IMG/VR virus record: IMGVR_UViG_3300046171_000231
Coordinates: 1 to 64,000 of that record
Direction: 5' to 3' (one strand)
Origin: a virus
Length of the DNA: 64,000 nucleotides
The notes beneath the pieces are model-generated. The model did not search any database. It was given only the letters and a program-made list of their open reading frames with translations, and was not told the origin of the DNA. The position numbers and the translations under genes were made by a program. Numbering within the stretch: the first letter of the stretch is position 1; each line of letters begins with the position of its first letter. This document shows, piece after piece, positions 50,194 through 60,470 of this stretch.

Positions 50194-50240
50194 CCGTTCC
50201 TTCAGTCAACTTGTGCGTCTCCCGTGAGAGATGAACGAAC
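50194..50240 (-). promoter_or_regulatory. Glutamine riboswitch aptamer (Downstream-peptide/glnA-like), proximal copy
   Basis: The minus strand reads CGTTCATC, a hairpin CTCTCACGGGAG, GACGCACAAGTT, then GACTGAAGGAACGG. The outer CGTTC pairs with GAACG (P1), and the C/G hairpin, the GACGCAAGT-like internal loop and GAAGGAACG are features of the glutamine riboswitch as I remember it. It ends about 36 bases before the ATG of the 35-aa peptide. By analogy glutamine binding would alter translation or transcription of the peptide. Confidence 0.72.
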
Positions 50241-50284
50241 CCGTTCCGAGTCGGCTTACTTGCGTCTTATGTCTCTGATGAATT
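50241..50284 (-). promoter_or_regulatory. Second, distal glutamine-riboswitch-like copy, overlapping an upstream stop codon
   Basis: TTCATC, a variable loop, GACGCAAGTAAGCC, GACTCGGAACGG repeats the order of the proximal copy immediately 5' of it. P1 is poorer (TTC with GAA only). The TAA stop of the upstream 64-aa gene lies inside its loop. Either a degenerate tandem aptamer or the 5' extension of a single larger fold. Confidence 0.5.
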
Positions 50285-50461
50285 ACAAGCTTCTTCTACT
50301 TTATACTTGAAGTGGTTGATTAAACCCAACTTACTTGCATCATCAAGATATGGATCTTGTTTGATTTCATAAGCGAGTTCCATCCACCTATCACACTTAA
50401 TAGTCCAATGGACTGGTTCGTGACTAGCAATAAGAGTTAAAGCTGATAATAGGATGCCCAT
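50267..50461 (-). CDS. Conserved cyanophage hypothetical protein (64 aa)
   Basis: A hydrophobic N-terminus (MGILLSALTLIASHE) that could be a signal or anchor is followed by VHWTIKCDRWMELAYEIKQD and a charged helix, a pattern I recall from cyanophages. Its coding end overlaps the distal riboswitch copy. A good sigma70 promoter lies upstream, so gene, riboswitch and peptides share one transcript. Confidence 0.72.
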   Translation of the reverse strand: MGILLSALTLIASHEPVHWTIKCDRWMELAYEIKQDPYLDDASKLGLINHFKYKVEEACNSSET

Positions 50462-50479
50462 AAGATGAACGTTGTGTTA

Positions 50480-50508
50480 ATAGTAACACATTCACTCTAT
50501 ATATGCAA
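50480..50508 (-). promoter_or_regulatory. Sigma70-type promoter of the riboswitch operon
   Basis: Minus-strand -35 TTGCAT (50503-50508) and -10 TACTAT (50480-50485) with a 17-bp spacer, 19 bases before the ATG at 50461. Confidence 0.7.
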
Positions 50509-50617
50509 GTAGTTTTGTAATTTACGATACATTTTTATATATTCTTTACATTTAACTGATTTTTAACCTGTTTTTAATCTAAATAATTGGTTTTGTTTCG
50601 TGAAAACCCTACAGGAC

Positions 50618-50646
50618 AAAAAAAATGGCGGGATTTTTTCCCGCCA
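50618..50646 (-). terminator. Intrinsic terminator
   Basis: Minus-strand ATGGCGGG-AAAAAA-CCCGCCAT type stem-loop followed by eight T's, 11 bases after the stop of the 122-aa gene. A very strong terminator. Confidence 0.9.
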
Positions 50647-50656
50647 TATTTGAAAA

Positions 50657-51025
50657 CTACTTCCGTTTTTTCTTTTTGGGTGCTGCTTCACCACTGTATC
50701 CCCATAAGGATGGTTTAATCATTCCTTGTCCGTAGTCAATACGTTTGAGATTCGTAAACTTATCATAATACATATCAAACAACTTGACTCTAGGACCTCT
50801 AGTTAAATCTTGATGCTCTTTACCATCAACAGTATAGGTTACGATAGACGCATCAGTTGGTGCATCTTTTGTCCGTACATCAGCAGGAGAACCATTTTCA
50901 ACTAATATTTCTGTACCATATGATTCTTTAAGAGATTCTTTTTCAGTTGAAGTCCAATATGTTTCTCTCTTTTCTGGTTTCTCTGATTTTTCAGATTGTG
51001 ATAATTCACCTAGTGGTTTAGTCAT
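50657..51025 (-). CDS. Conserved cyanophage hypothetical protein (122 aa)
   Basis: Start at MTKPLGELSQSEKSEKPEKR, with GGAGG before it; a longer frame was rejected. Charged linker-like N-terminus, central GPRVKLFDMYYDKFTNLKRI and a basic C-terminus (AAPKKKKRK). I recall this as a conserved cyanophage protein. It may bind nucleic acid or the capsid interior. Overlaps the DUF6433-like gene by four bases. Confidence 0.74.
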   Translation of the reverse strand: MTKPLGELSQSEKSEKPEKRETYWTSTEKESLKESYGTEILVENGSPADVRTKDAPTDASIVTYTVDGKEHQDLTRGPRVKLFDMYYDKFTNLKRIDYGQGMIKPSLWGYSGEAAPKKKKRK

Positions 51026-51602
51026 GAACGTCCTCCCCAAGTAATTTGTGGATATGCAGCAGATACAATATCCTTTGTAATTTTATATCTATCAGTTAAT
51101 TTTTTATCTTTAACCAAAACAAGTATCTCTGCTTCAAGAGGATGTAATCCTTCAAGAATATTGATGAACATTGTCTCTCTACGGAGTCCAGAAAGTCCAC
51201 TGTTACCCTCCTTTTAAGAAGTTATAGAACTTTGTATACTCTCCACGAATTGATGCCTTCCCTTGGTCTTGAGACCCCAATGATGCTGAACCTGATTCTC
51301 TCATCATACCGACTGCATCATTAATTTTATCAGATAAAGAACCAGTCACACTATTATCTTCTCTTGTATTACCATAAGGAACTTCACCCTCTGGAAGTAA
51401 TGATACTATTGATTCATCAAAATTCCAAATCAATACTGCCATTATAGAATCGTGTGCATATGTTTTTAGAACTTCAATTTTCTTTGCTTTAGTTCTTTGT
51501 TTTGATGCAGCTTCCAATACCTCATAACAAAATGGAATGTTAGGTAACTTTTGGAATTGCTGTTGTTTTTGCTTTTACCACTTTTGGTTTAGTCGTCGTC
51601 AT
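51022..51602 (-). pseudogene. DUF6433-like cyanophage protein with two frameshifts (about 192 aa)
   Basis: Reading MTTTKPKVVKAKTTAIPK, then (after skipping one base near 51549) LPNIPFCYEVLEAASKQRTK, the central part to FYNFLKGG, and after skipping one G near 51207 NSGLSGLRRETMFINILEG and PLEAEILVLVKDKKLTDRY to the TGA at 51022. The repaired protein matches DUF6433 of T4-like phages, whose function is unknown. Two one-base insertions, one in a G-run, suggest sequence error. Confidence 0.74.
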
Positions 51603-51810
51603 CTTCGTCGTTGTTGTCATGATTTTCAAATCGGAATGCTACTATTTCGTCAGGAACTATATTACCATTTCTATCATACATCTCTGGATGAATTTTTTCA
51701 ACCTCTTGATAATTCATCATGTAATCCCTTGCAACCCATCCACCTATTACTCCTACGATTAGAAACAATATAAACAGAAATGCTGCGAACACAATGCTTA
51801 CTGCTAACAT
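51589..51810 (-). CDS. Single-pass membrane protein with acidic tail (73 aa)
   Basis: One transmembrane helix at residues 3-27 (FAAFLFILFLIVGVIGGWVA), then YMMNYQEVEKIHPEMYDRNG and a very acidic end (NHDNNDEDDDD). This arrangement is conserved in cyanophages in my recollection. GGAGAATT precedes the ATG. Overlaps the next gene by 14 bases. Confidence 0.76.
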   Translation of the reverse strand: MLAVSIVFAAFLFILFLIVGVIGGWVARDYMMNYQEVEKIHPEMYDRNGNIVPDEIVAFRFENHDNNDEDDDD

Positions 51811-51823
51811 AATTCTCCTGAGA

Positions 51824-51973
51824 TTATTTTTTGGTTTTTACATTCACATAAAAGTCTAAGTGAATGTTTATGTCCTTGTTAAAAAAAGAGATCATCTTAT
51901 CTAACAATAGACGAAATGTTTTAGGTCTCTTTGTTTTACCTCCTGAGAGAATCAACTCAAAACCACGATCAAT
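51824..51973 (-). CDS. Small protein with uncertain start (about 49 aa)
   Basis: The frame reading RGFELILSGGKTKRPKTFRL, LLDKMISFFNKDINIHLDFY looks genuinely coding, with a conserved-looking core, but has no ATG or GTG at a sensible place; I give an ATT at 51973. A lost base near the start could hide the true ATG. A CATAAATA late promoter lies just upstream. Function unknown. Confidence 0.42.
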   Translation of the reverse strand: MDRGFELILSGGKTKRPKTFRLLLDKMISFFNKDINIHLDFYVNVKTKK

Positions 51974-51987
51974 GTGGTCAGTTGATT

Positions 51988-51995
51988 TATTTATG
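51988..51995 (-). promoter_or_regulatory. Late promoter (CATAAATA)
   Basis: Minus-strand GACATAAATAAATC between the glutaredoxin stop and the small ORF downstream. Confidence 0.55.
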
Positions 51996-51998
51996 TCG

Positions 51999-52238
51999 TT
52001 ATTTTGCGATTTCGTTTTCTCGCAAGAATTGGATTGTGTCAGAACAACCTCCTAGTTTTTTACCATCAACCACCACTTGTGGGAAAGTTGATCCTTGACC
52101 AAATTCATCCTCAAATGAATTACGATCAAAGTGTTCATTTAAATTATACACTACATAACTGGTTTTTGTCAAGTCTAAGACTTGTTTTATCTTTTCACAA
52201 TATGGGCAACTCTCTTTTGAATAAACTGCGAAGTTCAT
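51999..52238 (-). CDS. Glutaredoxin (79 aa)
   Basis: CPYC active site at residues 11-14 (SKESCPYCEKIK), the cis-Pro segment FPQVVVDGKKLGGCSDT and a C-terminal helix are those of a monothiol/dithiol glutaredoxin, like T4 NrdC. It would reduce ribonucleotide reductase or other proteins. Full-length. TATAAATC late-like box upstream. Confidence 0.88.
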   Translation of the reverse strand: MNFAVYSKESCPYCEKIKQVLDLTKTSYVVYNLNEHFDRNSFEDEFGQGSTFPQVVVDGKKLGGCSDTIQFLRENEIAK

Positions 52239-52254
52239 ATGTCTTGTTAAATAA

Positions 52255-52263
52255 TGATTTATA
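52255..52263 (-). promoter_or_regulatory. Late-like promoter (TATAAATC)
   Basis: Minus-strand TTTATAAATCATT, 17 bases before the glutaredoxin ATG; one base off the late consensus. Confidence 0.5.
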
Positions 52264-52305
52264 AATTTAATGTTTTCTTATTATATCACACTATTAAATT
52301 TTTAG

Positions 52306-55300
52306 TTATGAACCTTCTAGAGCTTCTATTCTTGTAACTGCCTCTTGTAAAGCTGCGACAAGTAAAGGTACAAGTCTACTTTGATCTATTCCTTGATATT
52401 TTGGATCGCCAGATTTGATGTTCTTATTAGGTTCATCTTCTGAATATACTTCATCTTTTGTTCCTGTAATTGCTTCTGGTACTGCTGTTACTTCATGTGC
52501 TATAAATCCATCACGAGTGCTACTTATATCTCCTATCCAATTAAATCTTGAAGGTTTTAAAGTTTTTAATCTTGCAATACCATCAGATATTGGTACTATA
52601 TTTTCTTTTAATCTATAGTCAGATGATGTGTTATAAGTAACACTGTTAGTTGCAATATCAATGGTTCCACCAGCACCCCAACCTTTTCTAAATTCAACTA
52701 TATCTCCATCAGTACCATTTCTGTTGAGTAGGATTGGATTACCACTAATTCTTGAAACTATAACTTGTGGACCTCCACTTAAAGATGAACCATAGATTGT
52801 TGCACCTGAATTACCAAATAAAGTTCCATAATTACCAATACGTATATCACCACTATCCTCGATTCTCATCGCCTCAGTAAATGAAGTTCCTGAGTTAGGT
52901 TTCACATAAAATCTTGTATTACCAGATCTTCCATCTAACATTATTGAAGAACTATGAAGTGATGATATAGGAGTTGCATCGTTACCATTTGCATCAAATT
53001 TATGATTAACACCTAGAATTGTATATAATCCATTAGAATCATCCCAAGTAGATTGTGTATAAGATGAATCAGAATAATGTCCATCAATACCAAATCTTGG
53101 AACCGCAGACCTCTCTGCTTTAATTGATAGCATTGTCGCTGGTTGACTTTTGTTAATGCCAACTCGACCATTATGATCAATTCTGACTCTTTCTACAGTT
53201 ACGGCTGGATTTGTATCATCAGGACTAGTTAAGAGTCTTATAGATGATCCATGAGGATTTGCACCAACACTTGCAATGTCAAGCATTCTACGATATCTGT
53301 CACCACCTGCTGTTGTTCTTGCAGTATAGTGAGTTAAAAACGCACCTTCACTTTGATATGAAAGAGTAGTATTTGTTTGTTGCGTTCCATTATCTCTTAC
53401 AAATAGATAACCCTCTGATGTGATGCGAAGTCTTTCTGCACCAGAAGTTCCAGAGGTAATATAAACTTCCGTTCCTTCTGCACCTATAGTTGCACGACCA
53501 TATCCACCAGTAGTATTATCTAAAAAGGAAATTGCTGCTTTAGCATCTGATGAACGAGCAACAATAACAGTATTTTGTGTTCCACCATCAACTTCTAAAG
53601 CATATGTTGGAGAGGTGCTATTAATACCAATTTTACCTGCTGATGTGATGCGAAGTCTTTCTGTACCCTGTGTTGCAAATGATACTGGAGTACCAGTTCT
53701 GTAACACCAAAAATCAAATCTTTCATTAGTTGCACCTCCATTAACAAGACCAACTCTTCCTTCAAGACCTGTATTGCTACCATCATTTGCTTCATTACCA
53801 TTCCAAAATGTCATGTATGGCGTTGCAGTAGCATTTGTATTGGTATCCTTGATCATGAACATTCCACGCCAAGGATCGTTGGTTCCTGCTACAGCTAGTC
53901 TCGTACCAGACACTGTATTAATGTTCAACCTAGTAGAGACAGTTGATACACCAGCGACATTTACATTGTCTAAGTTTGTATGACCATCTACATCTAAATC
54001 ATTATTAATACTTACATTACCACTTGAGTTGATGCGAAGTCTTTCACTACCAGCAGTTTCAAATGAAATTGTATCATTACTGGGGAATCTTATTTTTGTA
54101 TTTGCATCATCCCTATGAATTATTGAATCATTGAGTGTTACATCACCATAAACATTGAGTCCTGAATCATATGTGCCTATTTGAAGAACATTATTATGAT
54201 AAAGATTTGCTCCTCCACCATTAGTTCCTCTAAAATATAATTTTGAAAGATCAGCATTACCAATATCAACTCTTGTTGCACCACCAATTTTTAAATCGCC
54301 TGTTCCAGTATCTGTAATATAAGAGTGGCTGCCATTGTGATATATTTTTAGATCTTCTGAATCTCCAACTGATATCCTGTTACTACTACCACCACCATCA
54401 GGAACTCTAATACCTTGTCTTGCAGTTATAATTCCAACAGCAGAAACACCAGCACCAACGTGAATATCTTTTTGTGCTGTTATAATGCCAACTGAATCTA
54501 CGTTAGTTACATCTTCATATGTCAATACACCACCGACTGATAGATTCCCAGTAAATGTTGCAGATGTTCCTACTATATTACCTGAAAAACCACCACTAAA
54601 AGTAGATGCTGTAACAATTCCAGATGCGTTTATATTTCTAGGTGTAATATCTCCAGTGGTAATGTGGTCTGATGCACCTAATACAACGTTACCTGTACGT
54701 CCATAGAAACCACTTACATCCCCTGTTGCTGCTCCAGAGAATCCAAGATGTCTAACTTGTATTCAATCACTAAGGACTTGGAGGTGGTGAACTAAATTCA
54801 ATTACTGTATCTGCAAGGATTCGATATGCTCTGGTTGTATCTTTATCACTTGGGTGTTGTACCACACCATCAAGTGTAACCATAACACTTTGATTATTTG
54901 GTACTTCTCTTGATAATGTAAACTGAGTCGTAGTACCATCACCAGTAAATTGGTCAATTTTTAAATCAGATATATCAAAAGTCTCAATCGTATTTGCAAT
55001 TATGTTTCCCCAGAAAATATCATCTGCAGTTGGTGCGGTTTTGAATTGAATTTTACGACTGTCAACAACTAAAAAACCCTCAGTATATGAGGAGTCTAGA
55101 TTTGCTTTTTGTATTACATTATTGATTGCTATTTGGAGTTGAGCTGAATTAACTATGTCAGCAGAAGATCCTCCACCATGAGTTATCTTGAAAGGTTGTA
55201 TTAACACCGTCAAATGCAGCAGTTAATGTATGTGATGAACCAGAACCTACAGATGATAAATTTATATTTGTATTATTATTTGCGTTTGCTAAACTTGTTG

Positions 55301-55568
55301 CTAACTTAAATGTATTAGCAGTATCAAAAGTTACAAAATATGCTGTTCCACTTGTTAATCCACCAATATTTCCACCACCACCATTTGAATATGTTACTCT
55401 CTGTCCTTGAATAAAACGATGCTCTGGTATTCTGATTGTCTCGTCAGCAGTTGATACAATAGTCGCTGATGATCCATTAAAGGTCGCAGTATAAGATGAG
55501 ATGTCATCTAACACTTTGAAATTGCTGGTATGATCACCTGCTATATGATTTCGACCAATATAAGGCAT
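52306..55568 (-). pseudogene. Tail fibre with S74 chaperone domain, frame-disrupted
   Basis: N-terminus MPYIGRNHIAGDHTSNFKVL is the cyanophage fibre opener. The first frame breaks near 55190 (one extra base; continuing KITHGGGSSADIVNSAQLQI), and again near 54765, after which IQVRHLGFSGAATGDVSGFY runs open to the end. The body has LTYEDVTNVDSVG modules and at least four ERLRI-type repeats; the C-terminus is a peptidase S74 domain (SSDYRLKENIVPISDGIARL). About 1087 codons if joined. A single fibre with indels is more likely than separate genes, since the second part lacks a start codon. Confidence 0.76.
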
Positions 55569-55572
55569 TTAT

Positions 55573-55929
55573 TTACGATGGTTTAGTTGGCCAAGATGGA
55601 TTTCTTGGATCAGTTGTATTTGCTGGTAAATCTCTTAAGGCTTGACGATATGTTTGCCACTCTGTTTTCTTTGAAGTTGATAAAGGACTATCATTTCCTA
55701 GTGTCCAATCACATCTACCTAACCTAACATCTCTTGAAGTTCGTAACTTATCCCAATCAGCACTCGTAATGCTATCATCAGGTTTAGTTAAAACACCATC
55801 AACAAGTGTCCAGTCTCTAGAAACTGAATCATCATCACAATCCATCCAAGTGAAACTTGAATGAACCTCAAAAGAAGCATCATGTATGTCAACTACTTCA
55901 TTATTAAAAATAAGAACTTTTTTTGCCAT
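55573..55929 (-). CDS. Phage tail assembly chaperone-like protein (118 aa)
   Basis: RTSRDVRLGRCDWTLGNDSP, then WQTYRQALRDLPANT and DPRNPSWPTKP is the C-terminal signature of the phage tail assembly chaperone family (Phage_tail_APC type). The N-terminal half is a beta-rich domain. It lies between two fibre genes and probably helps fibre assembly. TAATG overlap with the upstream fibre. Confidence 0.75.
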   Translation of the reverse strand: MAKKVLIFNNEVVDIHDASFEVHSSFTWMDCDDDSVSRDWTLVDGVLTKPDDSITSADWDKLRTSRDVRLGRCDWTLGNDSPLSTSKKTEWQTYRQALRDLPANTTDPRNPSWPTKPS

Positions 55930-58900
55930 TATGCGTATTCCTCCACTACGACTATGCCATTTTTACCACTTGAACCTTGGTTATTAGTGCTGGCATGAGT
56001 TCCAGCACCTCCAGCACCTGGTGCTCCATCGGTGCCTCTGTTTCCCCAAACTGAACCACCATATGGTCCTCCACCCCAGTAACTTGAACCTCCTGTTCCA
56101 CCAGATTCTTCATTAGCTTGTCCATCAATGTTACCAGAGACTCCACCACCACCTCTAAAATTTAAATTACCACCAGATCCTACACCACCATTTCCACCGA
56201 CTGCCCAAGTGCTAGGTCCACTACCACCACTTGCAGAACAATATGAACCAAATGATGAAGTTCCTCCTCCACCCGCACCAGCAGAGTTGTTTCCAGAAGC
56301 ACCTACACCACCAGCTCCAACAGCGACTGTTACAGATGATACACTTGAAACATCAATCAATTCAATTGCAGTACCACCAGCACCACCTCCACCTTGAGCA
56401 TCATCACCGTTGTGAGCACCACCACCAGCACCTCCTCCTGTTACAATAACTCTAACTTTTGTGATTCCAGATGGTTTAGTCCAAGTAAAGTTTCCACTTG
56501 AAGTGAAATATTGAACTGATTGAAGACCGCCTCCAACACCAGTTAGTGCAGAACCATCAATAGCTGGTAATGCACCTGTAAGTCTTCCTGCTATAATTTG
56601 ACCAGAACTATTTACGATTGTATTGCCATCTGTATCAAAACCTCCATCAGCCCTCATTAATAGAGGGGTATAAACTCCACTAGTAAATTCAGAATTATTA
56701 TTTAATCTTAACCATCCGTCATTGTTAGCTGTTGAAAGTGCTGTTCTACTATTAAAAGCTATCCCTCTATTATTATTCGTTGAGTTATGTGAAAAGTTTA
56801 TAATATCTTGTGAACTTGAACTAAAAGTATAATCTCCAGACATTGTATCACTTGCATCAGACCTTACAAAAGAAGTTGAGTCAACACCATCTAAAGTGTC
56901 CGCATCTAGTCCACTGCCAGAACCGTCATTTCCAGCATGCCAAACAGTTCTTTCATTACCACCTTCAGTAAATGTTAATCCATTTGCTCCACTTGCAATT
57001 CTTAAATATTCACCACTTTCTTCATTTACCAATTGTAAATATCCAGAATCCTCCCATTGAATATATGCTTTATCTGTAGTCCCTTCTCTAAATCTTATAT
57101 AAGGATCATTTGAACCTTGTAGAACTATTTTTGCATCAGCACTACCATTAATTGTTAAAGGATAGTTACTTGAAGAAGTAAGAGTTATAACTCCACTTGC
57201 AGTGTCATTAGCATCTGATCTTAAGAAAGAACCAGAATCAAGGGAATCTAATGTTGTTGCATTAACATTAGTAATATTTGCACCATTACCAGAAAATGAT
57301 GTTGCAGTTACAACTCCTGCATTACCAAGATGAATATTACTACCTACACTTATAAAGTCATCAATATCAGCATAAGGTGAAATTACACCACTTCTCGCTG
57401 TTACAACTCCAACTGAATCTATATTAGTTACGTCTTCATATGTTAATGTTCCACCGATTGATACGTTACCAGGAACTGTTAAAGAACCACCGATACTCAC
57501 ACCAGTCGAAGTTGTGGTTAAACGAAGAACATCATCTTGATATAATTCAACCGCACCATCGACAGTCGCTTTGATCATCTCTTCACCATCACTCTTCTGG
57601 ATGATGATACTTCCTGCACTTGCTTGTATTTTTAAATCACCAGCACCATTTTCTGCGATGTATGAATGGTTTGAGTCATGATATATTTGTAAATCTTCCG
57701 AACTTCCGAAACGTGCTCTGTCACCATCTAATAAATTAACGTTACCGTGGAATGTTGAAACACCTGCAACATTTAATTGTTTTGTAAAATGTGTGGTTCC
57801 AGTAACAGTAGAAATACCTGCAACTGTGAAATTACCAGATACAGAACTTAATGCTAGTTATTTCAGTATCAACATAAGTCTTAACTGCTTTCTGTGTTGG
57901 AACTTTTGTATCACTATTCTGAGAAAGAGTTCCATCTGTTGAGAACTCACCAACAGCAGCACCAATCAAACCACCAACAGAACCAAGTCTTAATGATTCA
58001 AGACCTGATAAGTTAAATGCTGATGCATCCAATGTAACGTTACCTGTTGCTTGGTCTACTTTAAATTGGTCTCCAACATAAAAGTTACCTAGTTCATCGG
58101 TAGCAGTATAGTAAACTCGTCCTGGGTCAGTGGAGTTTGTAACAACTTGGTCTGCCTGACTTGGATTTTGTGATGGATTGTTTGGCCAGTTTGTAGTATC
58201 AGTTCCACCTGTTCCAACTTGTAGGAAGTCATGACCTGTCAATCTGACAAGACTAAATTCTTTTCTGACAATAACACCAACGTTAGCAGCAACTGGAGTT
58301 GCTCTTGATGTTGAAAATACTAATACATGATATGCAACACTGTTTGCAGTAACTGAACTGACTGATTGGATTTGAAATGCATTACCATCAGTCGTTGCAA
58401 ATTGAAGAGAGTCACCAGCATCAGGTGATGTGGAGAATGTTGTTACAAGTATTCTTCCAGATTGATTAGTTTCAAATGAACCACCAGCAGCAAGAGTCGC
58501 AGTTGCACCTGATGAACCACCAGTTACAGTTTCAGTTGCTTGGAATGTACCAGACTTTTGAACAATATATAATACCTTTGGTTCTGACTGAACGTTTATA
58601 ACATAAGCAGTCGCACCAGATGTTCCACCTGTAATCTGTTCACCATTCGTAAATGAGGTTGTAAGAACATTAGTATAGGTAAGCATTGTACCTTTAATAG
58701 TTCCTGTATTTGCAGTTTCACCTGCATCAAATCCTGCAGAGTACACAGCATATTCACCATATGCGTTACTTGAGTTTAGTGAACGTATCTTGGAACCACC
58801 TATACATGCAAAACCAACTGTACAATAATAAGTAAACGATGAAATCATTTCAGCGTTAGCATTACCTTTTAGAAATACTCCTAATCCATCACTGTGAACA

Positions 58901-59745
58901 GCAGTGTATGTATGGAATAACATACTACGATTACCAGATGCGTGAAGTGCACCATCAAGGAGTGCACCTGTTGCTCCATTTCCAAATGATGTACAGTTGT
59001 AAATGTATGGTGATTTTCCAAGTATTGGGCTAACAGCACTAAAACCAAGATATACTCCACCAATTGTTGCACTCTCAGGTTTATAAGCAGGACTTCCTGG
59101 TGTATAACCACCCATTCCATCCATCACAAGATCCTGCAATACACTTGCATTACTCATTTTGAATAGAGTTGAACGATTATTTTGTATCGAACCACCTGAA
59201 TCTAATCCAGATGCTGGTTTAACTATTGTTGCTCTTAAACTATCACCTGCAACAGTTGTATGTGCAGGAACTACAATCGGCAATTGTGCTTCTTCATATA
59301 CACCTGCTTTTACAAATATAATCGCAGGTGCTGTTGCTGATGGTGTGCCAATATTAGCAACTGCATATTTGATGGATCTAAATGGTCTGTCTATTGCAGA
59401 ACCAAAACCACTTGCATCAGTTCCACTTGTAGAAACATAATATACATTTGCTATTGAACCAGTATCACCATATACTAAATCAGAACCATTTGATTTTAAT
59501 ACCTTTCCAGACGCACCTAAACTTAATTTTTGTATTGTTCCACTTGCATTATAAAATAATATATCTCCTCTTGTACCTGTATTTAAATTCGTACCACCTT
59601 GTAAATTTAATTGTGCTCCAGTTGATAATGTAGTAATACCTGTCAAGTTTAAACCACTTCCAGTCAAATCTAGAGTATCAGTTGCTGCTAACTCTTGGAT
59701 TTGATTGGAATTGCTATTCAGTATTAACGGAAATCTATTCGCCAT
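55929..59745 (-). pseudogene. Large tail fibre protein with Gly-rich tip, one frameshift (about 1272 codons)
   Basis: N-terminal MANRFPLILNSNSNQIQELA, then a pectin-lyase-like beta-helix (RPFRSIKYAVANIG, GVYEEAQLPIVVPA). At about 57853 one extra base breaks the frame; it resumes SVSGNFTVAGISTVTGTTHF and continues through LTYEDVTNIDSVG modules to a Gly-rich C-terminal tip like the 326-aa adhesin (GGGAGGTAIELIDVSSVSSV), ending VVVEEYA. Probably a receptor-binding fibre. Late promoter CATAAATA upstream. Confidence 0.78.
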
Positions 59746-59767
59746 TATATCGTTAAAGCTTTCTTTT

Positions 59768-59775
59768 TATTTATG
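59768..59775 (-). promoter_or_regulatory. Late promoter (CATAAATA)
   Basis: Minus-strand CACATAAATAAAAAG, 23 bases before the fibre ATG at 59745. Confidence 0.68.
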
Positions 59776-60169
59776 TGAGGTTGAAACCGATAGTATGTTT
59801 AGTACCACTACGATCTTGTACAGACATAGTTCTTCCATGTAAATCAAGAGTTTGTGCTCCTGATCTTGCACCCACCGTTAGAGTTTTTAATGGTGTTGTA
59901 TTTGTCGTGGCGAGAACTACACAAAAAAAGTTAGCACCAGACTGTGGTGCTGATGCAAAAGTTATTTGGTCATCATTAATCGTAAATGAAGTGAGTGGTT
60001 CTTGAATAACACCACCTAATGATACAAGCAAAGTATATGGATTACCAGGAAAAAATGCCTGACCACCAATCGTCAAGTTAAAGATAGTTTTACTATTATT
60101 AAATTGTAAACTTACATCATCAAGTTTCGCAAACGCACCTGACGATTGTTGACGACCAATATATGCCAT
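59771..60169 (-). CDS. Virion fibre adaptor-like protein (132 aa)
   Basis: MAYIGRQQSSGAFAKLDDVS and QAFFPGNPYTLLVSLGGVIQ match the first domain of cyanophage fibres (compare MPYIGRNH of the 55568 fibre). As a stand-alone copy it may cap or connect a fibre. The C-terminus is basic and Gly-containing. TATAAATA late promoter upstream. Confidence 0.72.
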   Translation of the reverse strand: MAYIGRQQSSGAFAKLDDVSLQFNNSKTIFNLTIGGQAFFPGNPYTLLVSLGGVIQEPLTSFTINDDQITFASAPQSGANFFCVVLATTNTTPLKTLTVGARSGAQTLDLHGRTMSVQDRSGTKHTIGFNLT

Positions 60170-60190
60170 CTAAATTTTAATCTTTTTTTC

Positions 60191-60198
60191 TATTTATA
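60191..60198 (-). promoter_or_regulatory. T4-type late promoter (TATAAATA)
   Basis: Perfect TATAAATA on the minus strand 22 bases before the ATG at 60169. Confidence 0.75.
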
Positions 60199-60199
60199 A

Positions 60200-60412
60200 T
60201 CAAGATTCAACTGGTTCTGCAGGAGCAACCTCTGGTGCTTCCTCTGTAGGCAATTCTACACCAGTTTGTTGTAGATATTCAATGATACCTTGAAGTTTCA
60301 AAAGCATATCTCTTTTTGATTTTGCTTGTCCTTCAAGTTGATTTATTTCATTCACAAGACCTTGTGCTTGCTCTGTTACAGACTTTAAATGATTTTGTTG
60401 ATCAGTTGCCAT
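60200..60412 (-). CDS. Coiled-coil small protein (70 aa)
   Basis: Residues 5-50 (LKSVTEQAQGLVNEINQLEG, KRDMLLKLQGIIEYLQQTG) form a coiled coil; the C-terminus is acidic and Pro-rich. Common near cyanophage fibre genes. Probably structural or chaperone-like. Confidence 0.7.
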   Translation of the reverse strand: MATDQQNHLKSVTEQAQGLVNEINQLEGQAKSKRDMLLKLQGIIEYLQQTGVELPTEEAPEVAPAEPVES

Positions 60413-60470
60413 TACTAAAAATATATTTGACTTTATTATATATCAGAGTTTTCAAAGTGTCAAGTGACGG

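Noticed and set aside
56128-56449. Pro- and His-rich ORFs opposite the fibre tip
   Set aside because: Antisense images of Gly-rich codons.
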